DNA of 64,000 nt, taken from the NCBI GenBank assembly GCA_002914805.1, contig JXTB01000200.1:232236-296235 (forward strand), written 5' to 3'. Source of the DNA: Parasponia andersonii. Taxonomy: Eukaryota; Streptophyta; Magnoliopsida; Rosales; Cannabaceae. A program made the translations under genes and the position numbers. Shown here in pieces: positions 24,620 through 34,525 of the stretch. A model generated the notes under the pieces. That model worked only from the letters and a program-made list of their open reading frames with translations, was not told where the DNA came from and ran no database searches. Position 1 is the stretch's first letter, and the number at the start of each line of letters is the position of its first letter.

Positions 24620-27600
24620 ATTAGAACTTGTCAGTATTAATTGATTTGGTTAAAATATCTGCTAAGTTCTCCTTGGTGTGAATTTTCTTCATATCCATAC
24701 TTCCATCTTCTACTACTTTTTGAACAAAGTGATACTAAACATCTATGTATTTTGTTCTGGAATTAAAGGGTAGATTCTTTGCAATGTGCAAGGTATTTTG
24801 ACTGTCATAAAATAAAGGAATCTTCTCTTATTTGTGCCTGAGTTCCTCAAATAACCCTTGAACCCAAATAGCCTCTTTGCAAACTTGTGTAGCCGCTATG
24901 TATTCTGCTTCTATTGTAAATAAAGGTACAATAGTTTGTAGTTTTGAAACCCAACTTATAGCTATTTCTGCAAGAGTGAACACATAGTATGTAGTAGATT
25001 TTTTTTTTTTGTCAAGGTCACTCGCAAAATCTAAATCAATATATTTTCTGACAGTAAATTCTGACCCTCCATAACATAATATAGTCTTTGAGATTCCTTG
25101 ATATACCTCAGAATCCTTTTCACAGCATTCCAATGCTCTCTAGTAGGATTCTTTATATACCAAATAACTGCTTCTATTGCTTATGCTATGGTCTTGTACA
25201 TATCATAGCAAATATTAGGCTTCCCACCACTTATGCATATAGTACTCGAGATATTTTCAACCTCACTGCTTCATTGTTAGGACACATGTCAGAGGCTAAC
25301 TTGAAATTAATAAGAAGTAGGGTAGAAATTGGTTTACAATCTTGCATATTGAAGCATCGCAAGATTTTCTTCAAATAATTCTTCTGAAAAAGCTATCTTG
25401 GTGAATTTTCATCTCTAAAATCTCATTTGCTGGTCACAAGTCTTTCATATCGAATTTCCTAGCCAACTATGCCTCTAATTCTTAGATTCAATTTTTATTG
25501 GGATCCACTACCAATATATCGTCTACATATAATAATAAAATAATGAAACTACAATCTTCATCAAACCTTCTGAAGTATATGCAGTAGTCTGAATTAAGTC
25601 TGTTGTACCCAAGGCTTATGATAAAGGAATCAAATCTCTTATACCAATATTTCAGTACCTGTTTGAAACCGTATAGAAATTTTTTCAACCTGCAAACTAA
25701 GTTCTCCTTACCTATTTTAGCAAAACCTTCTGGTTAGAGCATATAAATTTCTTTTTCAAGTATTCCATGAAGAAAAATAGTTTTCACATCTTCCTACCTT
25801 GGATGTAGGTCAAACATAGCACACATTATCAAAATCACTCTGACTGTTGTTAGTCGAATTACAGGTAAAAATATCTCGTGAAAGTCAATACCTTATTTCT
25901 GAACATATCCCTTTATCACCAATCTTGTACGATACCACTCTACTTGATCGTTACTATCTCACTTGATCTTGTAGACCCATTTATTGCCAATGGCCTTCAT
26001 TCCTTGTGATAGTGAAATAAGATCATATGTCTTAACTCTTGTGAAGGGTTTCAATATCTTTTTGTGTTGCTATCGTGCATAGGGATACATCCGAACTTTT
26101 TGTGGCCTCATAGAAAGTTATTGGCTCTCCATCCTCTATTAGAAGCAGTATATGATGTTACTCTTAATGACATAATCTGAGTGCCACACCAGTGGTTTTC
26201 TCTCACGAGTTGACTGGTGGATTTCAAAAGCCTCTTCCTCGACTGATTTCTCTACTTTGTGCTCTGGTGTAGCTTCAGAATAATTTGACTCTTCAACATT
26301 CTTTTCTACCTGAACTGTAATAGTTTTTGAATTGCTATCATTTCTTTTCTCTTGTAGTTTATTTTCTACAAATATCACAACTCTACTGATAACCACCTTA
26401 TGGGCAGTGGGAGTCCAGAAGTGATACCCTTTAACTCCATCAATGTATCCTAAGAATATACACTTTTTAGACTTTGAATCCAGTTTTATAATTTTTTTTA
26501 GTATTGCACATTACGTATATGGTACTTTTAAATGTGTGTAAGCGAGAATAATCAACTAGCTTACCAGCCTACTTCTCCATTGGTGTTTTTAGATCAATAA
26601 CAGTTGATAGAGACCGACTGATCACATAATAGACAATTTTGACTACTTCTGCCCAGAATGTTTTGGGTAGACCTGTAGCTTTCAACATTACTCTTGTCCT
26701 TTCTAACAAGGTTCTATTCATCCGTTCATTCACTCCATTTTGTTGAGGAGTATATGTCATTGTAAACTATCTTTTAATACTTTCTTGTTGATAAAAGTTA
26801 TCAAATTCATTGCTTGTATATTCTCATCTATTGTCTATTCTCAAGCATTTGATCTTCTCTCTAGATTCAAGCTCTATCTGCGCTCTGAATATTTTGAAGA
26901 CTAAAAATATATTTGTCTTCCTTTTGATTGGAATCCTGGAGTAATCTTCAATAAAATATACAAAGTATATAGCTTTTCCTTGGGATGCCACTGATGCTTA
27001 GGAATGGTAATGAGACGGATTGGAGATGGTTTTTTAATTGCCATCCCTATCTCCAAAGCCAGTCACAATACCATACCCATCCTATTAACCGTTCTTTTAG
27101 ATGAGGGAATGGTGCAGGTATTAACTAATGGAAAACGAAGAAAACCTTGGTTAGCTATTATCCATTGATAATAATAAAATATTAAAAATCAATATAAAAA
27201 TACTAAATTCTTTTCATAATCAACAAAATATTAAACACAATAATATATTAATAATTTTTAAACTCTAAAATTTAAATATATAAATACATATAACTCTCCA
27301 AATTCATTATTTTATCAAAAATATAGGAATATAGATAGTGTAAAATTAAATAACTATATATATAATAATTTTCTATATAAATATATATACCAGGATAGGT
27401 ACGATGTGGATTATGTTAATACCGTCCCCGTAACATACCTTTATATTAAGGTGCGATTATTCCCTGCCCCGGTCATTTTCTCCGCTTAAGCGGTTTTTTC
27501 CCTCCCCGTTTGAATCGGATAACAACGAATACTTATAACTGTGGGTTATATTGCCATTCCTACCAATGCTTACCAAACATCAGAGTGAACAAAGTCTAGA

Positions 27601-28900
27601 ACCAATTTACTTCTAGAACTAGATATACTAAACTTTAATCTATGTTGCTTACTTATAACACAATGTTCATGAAAAGGTAAAGATATTTTTATGAGACCAA
27701 GAAGTAGCTTTCTTTCAGAGAGAATCTTCAAGCCTTATTCTGATATTTGGTCGAGTTTACGATGCCACATCGTCGTTGATTCTTCTTCAGAATTTGTTAA
27801 AGCAACTGATGCCTCCACTTTTATCAGTGTATCTCTTTTAAGCGTGGACAAATTTACTGTGATCTTATCTATCTCATTACTACAGGTGTGCCTTTCATAA
27901 TCTTCATAAGCTCATTCTCGACAAGAGTTTTAGAACCAAAATTATCTAATTATCCCAAAGACAATAGATTTTTCTTTAGGCTCTTCACATGTCACACTTT
28001 TTGAATAGTACGAATATTGTCATCGTATATTTTTATCTTAATGGTACCAATTCTAGCGATCTCTAAGGCATGATCATTACCTATAAATATAGATCCTCCA
28101 GAGATAGGTTCATATGTGTGAAACTACTATCTATGAGAAGTCATGTGCCATATTGCTCTTGAATCCACTAACCAAATATCAGTGAGCTGCCTTTTGTCCT
28201 TAGAAACTATTGTTGCTTCACTTTATAGGATTTCTCCATCATCTGAAGTACTTGTAATATTTCCCTAAGTATTTGATTACTCGGGGTCCTTTCCTCTAGA
28301 ATCTCCATTATTCTTGAGTTTCTAGCACTCTTTTTTGACGTGCCATTTTTTGCCACAGTGATAATACTTGACATTCTTCTTATTTCTTGACTTTGTTTCT
28401 TCAAGAATATCAGTTGTAAGACTGTTAAAAACTAGAGTTATAGCATTCTAGTCATATTTATGATGAGCTAATCATATGAATCTGGTAGACTCTGAAGTAA
28501 GATTTCTACATGTTCATTATCCTCTATTTTAGGCTCCATTGCTGTGAGTTGTGAAAATAGAGTGTTTAGGGTATTGATGTGGTTAGTCACCATTGTTACT
28601 TCCGTCATTCAAAGGGTGTAAAGTCTTCTCTTCAAGAAAATTTTGTTGTGAAGTGACTTGGCCTGATATAAATTTGTCAGTGTGTCCTATATTTACTTGG
28701 CTGACTTCTTCTCTTCAATACTCGACAGAGAACTCTATCTGCTAGCACCAGATGTAAGTTAGCGATAGTATTGCCATCCATCTTGTCTCACTTTTTATCA
28801 TTAGTAATCTTAGCATGCCTTTCCCTAATTATTACTAGGCAATTATCTTTTCTTAATATTGTCTTTATCTTCATTTTTCACAGAGAGAAATTACTCCCAT
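24620..28900 (-). pseudogene. Copia gag-pol polyprotein, inactivated
   Basis: Reading from 28900 downward: gag; a zinc knuckle near 28340-28385 reading YYHCGKKWHVKKEC, so the first Cys is Tyr, followed directly by a stop; protease near 28140-28190 reading WLVDSRAIWHMTS, with Arg in place of Gly in the DSGA active-site loop; GAG-pre-integrase (MWHRKLDQISE) near 27735-27775; integrase with PQQNGVNERMNRTLLERTRV at 26690-26750; reverse transcriptase with an intact LLYVDDILVV near 25500-25530; RNase H with ISWVSKLQTIV and EAEYIAA near 24890-24965. Stops, frameshifts and a 564-bp insertion in integrase leave no working polyprotein, although the reverse transcriptase active site is unaltered. Confidence 0.85.
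27001..27564. mobile_element. hAT-like MITE inserted in Copia integrase
   Basis: Begins GGAATGGTAATG and ends ATTGCCATTCCTACC, an inverted pair. It is flanked by GATGCTTA (26993-27000) and AATGCTTA (27565-27572), an 8-bp target duplication with one mismatch, the size made by hAT transposases. The Copia integrase frame is broken exactly here (HSDVW on one side, SVASQGKAIYFV on the other). There is no open frame inside. The interior is AT-rich, with GGAGATGG and CCGTCCCCG-type subterminal motifs. Confidence 0.75.
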
Positions 28901-28970
28901 TGAACTTCTCAATATCGCATTTTTTCTCTATTTTTGTTTACCACGATTTGTTCAATTACCATCGTATCAC

Positions 28971-29076
28971 TATATATGAATAATACTATATACATGAATA
29001 GTACTATATACATGAATAGTACATTATATATGAACAATACTATACACGTGAATAATACCGTGTATGTGAATAGTGC
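28971..29076. repeat. 18-bp minisatellite in the Copia leader
   Basis: Six imperfect copies of TATATACATGAATAGTAC in a row between the 5' LTR and gag of the minus-strand Copia element. Confidence 0.85.
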
Positions 29077-29151
29077 TCTAATTAATGGCTCTAGTACTAC
29101 TGTTAGGAGATTGACTTTGTATAAATAACAACACAAATTTAAAATACAAGT

Positions 29152-29461
29152 TAAGAAAATTTAGGTAAAATGAAAAAGATAAGGCACACAAAAGATTTAA
29201 TATGGTTCACCCCATTTAGGCTATGTCGACGGACAAGACTATGAAGAATTTGACTATGAAAAGGAGATTACAGCTCACTTCTTTCTAAATACAAAAAGAG
29301 AACAAAAGAACATATCTCTTTTGAAATAAGAGAAAACACTTTCTCTAAATAATTTAGAAGAATTCCAAGATTAAACTCTCACTTAGAGAAGGAAGAGGAT
29401 TTTGAAATGGGATACAAAATGGTTTGAAAGAGAGAGGTATTTATAATTGAGTCCCTTCTTC
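29152..29461 (-). repeat. 5' LTR of the Copia element, first part
   Basis: Homologous to 24070-24385. Interrupted at 29461 by the CACTA element; the rest of the LTR continues at 31731-31802. Confidence 0.7.
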
Positions 29462-31730
29462 CACTACTAAAAAAGGCCTTAACCACAGTATTTGTACGGA
29501 CGTGCAGTGGTAAAGGCATAAGCAATCACGGCGCCGTGATATAGGCTCTGTATAAGGCCCTAACTCGGGAACCCTAGAGAGCATTTTGCTCTCTCTTGCT
29601 CACCTCATGTGCTCTCCAAGCCCAGCCGCACCTCCATACTCCAACACACCATATTTTCCAGTCAAAGAGGTATTTATAACCTTTTAAACTTATTTTTTTC
29701 ACTAAATTAAGATTACTTATTGTTTTAACTATTATTTTAACCTATTAATTTGTGAAAATTTCATATTTTAGGTTATGTATTGATTTAGAATCTTAACCTT
29801 TCATACACCATTCTTTTTCGGAGAAAAAGGTAATCCAACTTATTTTTGTCACTTAAATTAGTTTACCTATTATTTTAACTATAGTTTTGACTTATTAATT
29901 CGTATAAATTTCATGTTTTAGGATATATTTTAGTGTGTGTTTATTTAGAACCCAAAATTGTCAAATTGAAATTTTTTGGTTATGCATCGACAATCTCCAC
30001 TCTTATAAGTACTACTTTGATTATTTATTTACTAGAAATTTCATTTGTGGCCATGTTTTTCTATTTTAGCGTGAATTAATCTGAATTTATGTTATTATAG
30101 TTTGTTGTCTTGTAAAATATAGATGATAATATATCCATTTTTTAAAATGCTTTAGGTGAAGTGTGAAGTTCATTTAGTTATAAAATTTTGGGATTGAAAG
30201 TATATTATCTTAATTTTTACTAATTTTATTTTTTAGATAGTTAGAGAGTAAATTAACTTGAGATCTAGTTTGTAATTATTTTTTATTTTAAATTTTCTTA
30301 TATACATGGTTAATGTAGGTTTTAATTTAATTTGTTATTGGTTAAAAATTGTATTTTGTATTTGTACTTATTTCAAGTTTTTGAATTTTCAATTTTAAGT
30401 GGTGTGAATTTTAGATATTGAATTGGTTTTATCTTTTTTTTTTTATATATAGGTTTTAGTAGAAGTTTAGAGTATAGAGATTACTTATATATTAACAATT
30501 TGAGGTATGTTGCCTCAATTTTTTCTTCGCCCAAATAATGTCACCATTTTTATTAGTTTTATATATTTTATTTGGGAAATTCTAATTTAGAGGAGATATG
30601 TTATGAGAAATCGTATGTTATGGTGACATAATGATAATGTTATAATTGTGTTCAATTCTTTGAATTTATTATTTGTGTTGATATATGTTTATATGATTGG
30701 CTATTTGTTTAAAATAAAGGAGACTATGTCAAAAATAAGTATAATCTAGTTTGTTATGTTAGTTAATCAATATAAGGTCTTCTTTACAAACAAAAATTTG
30801 TTTAAGTTTTTTTTTTTCCCCCAAAATGTGTTTAGAATGGATAAGGAATGAATGTTGACGAATAGATTATATATGGATAATCTTTATCATTAATTTTATG
30901 AGTGCAGAACATTAGTTGTTGCTCATGATTTATCCTCTCAAAGATTATATATGGTTTTTAGAACTTTTAGGCTTAGCTCTCCGTAAGGAAATTAGTTTAA
31001 CAATGATCGAGTAAGTTCTTTAATAGTTATTTTGTTATAGTTAAGATTTTTTAAGGTATTTTAATTGTGGTTGCTAATCTTTTACTTTTGTATTCATTTC
31101 CAATTTAGAGTGCATTCGTAGTTTGAATTTGTAGGGTATTTGAATCTGTAGTTTAATGGACAAAATTTCTATACAAAGGGTGATATCAATGAACTTCTTG
31201 AAGATTGGACCGAAGAACTAATCCAATTTTTCATTTGAGGTTCCTAGACTTTGTTCATTTAAACTATGTAGCTTTTGATGGTCATATTAGTTTGGCTAAG
31301 AAAACTAATCTATATACTTAGGTTATAGACTATATTAATATGATCATGATCAAGTTATTATATTAAGTAGTTCAACTATGTTGATTTACTCATTAACTAC
31401 TTATTTTTATATTATGTAATTTTTATTTAATATTAGTATGTAAATTTATATTTATACTCCATTTTATTTGAAATATTTGGTATATGTAATGGATTTAGAT
31501 TTTATTTATAAAATTCCAAGGAGAATAGACAGATATATTAAAAATACTCCCTATAAATATGTACTATGACGCTCAAAAGTACCTTAGTAGACCTACCAAA
31601 ATGTTTTCTAAGCGCCTTGGTTGCCAATACCTATTACGGCAACTAGAACTAAGGCGCTTTTAGAGGTGTTGTGAAAGGCCTTTTAAGATACTTTCTAAAC
31701 ACCTTGAAATGCCCCTTTTTTGTTGTAGTG
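29462..31730. mobile_element. Non-autonomous CACTA (En/Spm-type) transposon
   Basis: The 2,269-bp element begins CACTACTAAAAAAGGCC and ends GCCCCTTTTTTGTTGTAGTG, the hallmark CACTA termini as an inverted pair. Flanking triplets are TTC and TCC (3-bp target duplications are expected; two of three bases match). It lies within the 5' LTR of the Copia element, whose similarity to its partner LTR resumes at 31731. Subterminal short inverted repeats are visible at the right end (AAGCGCCTTGGTTGCC and GGCAAC..TAAGGCGCTT at 31608-31660). There is no transposase-like open frame. A GC-richer stretch at about 29530-29660 contains a GAGAGCATTTTGCTCTCTC hairpin. Confidence 0.88.
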
Positions 31731-31802
31731 TCCTATTCTCCCGTTTTTCTTGTGTCGCAAATATTAATTGAAGCTTTAGGAGCAATCTTTGACCCTTTAA
31801 CA
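31731..31802 (-). repeat. 5' LTR of the Copia element, second part
   Basis: Resumes the LTR after the CACTA insertion; the string GCAATCTTTGACCCTT is shared with the left LTR (24479-24494). The end is placed at ...CTTTAACA. Confidence 0.65.
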
Positions 31803-32774
31803 TGCATTACCATGTTACACATCTAAAATTATTTTGATACATATTCCTAACAAACCATAAAATACATTAATCTCCAACACACCCTAAATTATTTCTGCAA
31901 CTACCACCACTTGTAGCATCACCGTCATCATCGTCGGTTCTAATCTTAACAGCGCCTTCGTTCGACTAGGATCAAAAAATTTTAATCGTTGTTGAGCTTG
32001 TACTACTCCATCTCTCTGTCGTTTTAATCAATTATTGAACAGTGGCTAGAAAATTTTGAACCCAGCCAAAAATTATCGACTAGAGTCAAGCCATTAGTGA
32101 AAATTTTTCGAGCAGCATTCGATTGGGATTAAGCCATCATTTGATCTTAGTCAAAAAATCTTGACCATAATCGAACATTGTCTGCCTTTCCGGTGTTGTC
32201 TCTTTAATTTTAAAATTTTTGAGGTTAAGTTGGGAGTAATTTCAAAATTCCACTCTGCAAATTTCATTAAATAAAAGGGCCACTCTGCAAATTTCATTAA
32301 ATGAAAGGGGGACCATTTAGTTATCCAACCTTAAAAGACCCTTTTTTTGGAATAATAATCTTTCAAAAGTGAAAATTAGTTTAATAACTTTATCTTTAAT
32401 GAAGCTTTTATATTCCTAACCATGCCTTTTCCCTAAAAACTTCAAAATTGTCACAAATATTTCTTAAAAAAATCAAGATTTGATATTTGGATAAGTTAAA
32501 ATCATGTTTATAGTTTGGGTTTTTCATATTTGAAATATTTAGCTCGAACTTAGGCATGAAAATGACAATTTTAAGCGTAATTACCCTTTTCCAGTTTAAA
32601 GATCACGATTCAACGGAAATATCCATCGAATTCGATCCGGTCGAGTTTTGGGCTCGACTTAAAAATTACATAAAAAGGAAACAGAAAAACAGGGAATGTC
32701 AAATTTTAAAAGGTCAGTTTGAGGAAAGTCATGGAACTAATTAGTTCAGAATGAAAATCCTAAATTTGTAAAAG
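31803..32774. other. Intergenic, no gene seen
   Basis: AT-rich. It contains a 30-bp tandem pair (CACTCTGCAAATTTCATTAA at 32251 and 32281). An open frame at 32556-32744 resembles nothing known. Confidence 0.4.
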
Positions 32775-33090
32775 GTGAACTACAAAAAAAATACTCTAAA
32801 ATTTGAGTATTCTGTAATTTAAACTTTTAAATTTGGACTTTATAAAATAATATCTTTAAATTAAAAATTTCTTAAAATTAATATTTTGGACTAACTTTCT
32901 GACTAATTTTAATAATAGAAAAATAATATCCTCAATTAAAATTAGATTAGTCTATTTTTTTGTTTTTTTTTTAATTTGATGATATTATTTTCTTTTATTA
33001 TTCAAAAAATCAAGCAAAATATTAATTTTCAGAAATTTTATTTTATAGAATCTAAAATTCAGAGGTTAAATAGGTTAAATTCCTAAATAC
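32775..33090. mobile_element. Long-inverted-repeat MITE, copy C
   Basis: The left arm (CTACAAAAAAAATACTCTAA, AATTTGAGTATTCTG, TTTATAAAATAATAT) and the right arm (ATTTTATAGAATC..) correspond to copies A and B. The two halves meet near a T-rich centre at about 32955-32972. Confidence 0.65.
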
Positions 33091-33654
33091 CGAACTTCTT
33101 CTATTTAGACGAGATGTTTTCAAGCAAGGTAAATTTATGTATACTGTATAATACCTTGTTTAGTATTGTTTTTGTATGGTTAATTAGGTATTGATACGTG
33201 ACCGATAAAAACAACACCCCACTAATTACAGACTATTTTCAAGCTGTCTTTGGTAACTACTCTAATTTAAGGGGAACAAGAAATATAAAGACTTCAGTAT
33301 ATCAATAAAGATTTAAAAAAAAAAAAAAGTAACAGTACCACCATTAATATTTACACACAAATATTTATGAAGCAGAAGGGTAATTAGTATGATCAGCTCC
33401 TACCCAATCCCAATTCCCGAGTAAAATGAATAGAACCGATGAAGCCACTTACGTCAGATCTAGAAAACTAGAACTAAAAGGCCGAGAAAAGATTAACAAA
33501 TAATCACTTTATTGATCATCAAAGTCACACAAAGACGTCAGCCTTCAACGAATAGCTAAACATGTACAATTAAAAAGGAAAAAATTGAAAAAATAAAAGA
33601 AAAAGGAAAGTTTACAAAATACAGATGTAAATCATTTAACTATTAATTATAGTC
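33091..33654. other. Intergenic, probable 3' flank of the small gene
   Basis: No gene recognised. The last approximately 50 bp may be 3' untranslated sequence of the minus-strand open frame at 33655-33849. Confidence 0.35.
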
Positions 33655-33849
33655 CTAATAAAGACGAAGCGGCGGGCCGTGCAGGGCACGAAGACGGCGC
33701 GTGGTGCGGGTGCAATGGTCTTCGTGGTGGTGGTGGTGGTTGCCGACATAGTGAGCTATGGTGACGGACACAAGCAACACTCCCAAGCAGAACACTGCAT
33801 AGCACTGCCGTCCCACCTTCCCCAAAATCCTCTCCATTACTATTTCCAT
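33655..33849 (-). CDS. Hypothetical 64-residue membrane or secreted peptide
   Basis: Not recognised. The frame runs from the ATG at 33849 (GAGAGAGATGG) to a stop at 33655. A longer in-frame reading to 34032 exists only because microsatellite DNA lacks stops, so the later ATG is chosen. The protein begins MEIVMERILGKVGRQ. It has a hydrophobic stretch at about 17-33 (YAVFCLGVLLVSVTIAH), which could be a signal peptide or single membrane anchor. A five-His run follows (38-42), then a basic tail with TRTTRRLRALHGPPLRLY. That layout recalls precursors of plant signalling peptides, but the C-terminus matches no family I know. Codon positions here are GC-rich compared with surrounding DNA, which supports real coding. 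It could still be a chance frame. Confidence 0.45.
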   Translation of the reverse strand: MEIVMERILGKVGRQCYAVFCLGVLLVSVTIAHYVGNHHHHHEDHCTRTTRRLRALHGPPLRLY

Positions 33850-33899
33850 CTCTCTCACTATATCTATCGATATATATATATCAACTAAAATGTAAGGAA

Positions 33900-33900
<1 letters not shown>

Positions 33901-33980
<80 letters not shown>
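33901..33980. repeat. Compound (TG)n(TA)n(GA)n microsatellite
   Basis: Seven TG, about twelve TA, then about 21 GA units without a break; a second GA run follows at 34003-34021. It lies in the putative 5' leader of the small minus-strand gene. Confidence 0.95.
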
Positions 33981-33983
<3 letters not shown>

Positions 33984-34045
33984 GGAAACAAGGGGCGGGA
34001 GCAGAGAGAGAGAGAGAGAGAGGGGTATGCACCTTTGAATGTATG

Positions 34046-34056
34046 AAAAATATAGA
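34046..34056 (-). promoter_or_regulatory. Possible TATA box of the small gene
   Basis: On the minus strand the string CTATATTTTTC lies just upstream of the GA/TA repeat leader and about 200 bp before the ATG at 33849. No experimental or comparative support. Confidence 0.3.
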
Positions 34057-34525
34057 AGGATGGATGGGGTGGTCTGATGGGGGGAGTGGGAAGAGCGCAA
34101 AACTGGGGATTGTTAGGAGGTGGGGACTGTCGTTTTGTGGCAGGCTTTTTGGATTAGGTGTCCAAACCTAGTTACTCGTTCAGTCGTTTTGGGTTCAACA
34201 CGCCAGCAAATTTGGTGTCGTTTTGCCTTGCGACACTTTTGGTTTTGGTGGGCCGCCTGCCAGGCATTTGTTCCTGTGTGCTGCTGCCTCGGCTCATTGC
34301 TGGAGATCGTCCATTGGCGGCTCTGGCTGGCTGGCTGAAAGAGAGAAAGCCCGATTCCATGAATCTCATGTCGGTTAGATAGTTTAGCCATATTTACAGA
34401 ATCTGATGGCCACCCCCGAAAGGGCGGACTCATATGGGGCCGAGCTCTACTCAAGTGTGATTCTTCTTAGGGCCCAGTTTGGGCTTTCATTGAAAAAATT
34501 ATGGGTTTCTAACGCTACTACAAAC
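34057..34525. other. GC-richer spacer, no gene recognised
   Basis: Unusually GC-rich for this window. Several overlapping frames on both strands (34113-34454 and shorter ones) exist, none with family resemblance. It may be promoter DNA of the minus-strand small gene. Confidence 0.35.

Larger units (their letters stand above)
24070..31802 (-). mobile_element. Ty1/Copia (TNT1/Tork-like) retrotransposon with nested insertions
   Basis: LTR-internal-LTR structure on the minus strand. The left (3') LTR is about 24070-24499. The right (5') LTR begins at about 29152 and resumes after a CACTA insertion, ending near 31802. A hAT-like MITE lies inside the integrase (27001-27564). LTRs share blocks such as AAAATGAAAAA.ATAA, TCTCTAAATA and GGATACAAAATGGTTT, but differ at many sites, suggesting an old insertion. 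No tRNA primer-binding site is recognisable next to the 5' LTR, and no clear target duplication was found. Confidence 0.85.

Noticed and set aside
28971..29076. Possible CRISPR-like array of regular repeats
   Set aside because: The units are 18 bp, contiguous, have no spacers and lie in a plant retrotransposon leader.
33850..34032. N-terminal extension of the small minus-strand frame with Ser-Leu and Tyr-Ile runs
   Set aside because: The runs are translations of GA and TA microsatellites; the later ATG at 33849 gives a sensible protein.
34113..34454. Overlapping frames on both strands
   Set aside because: No family resemblance, and several mutually overlapping frames are expected by chance in a GC-richer stretch.
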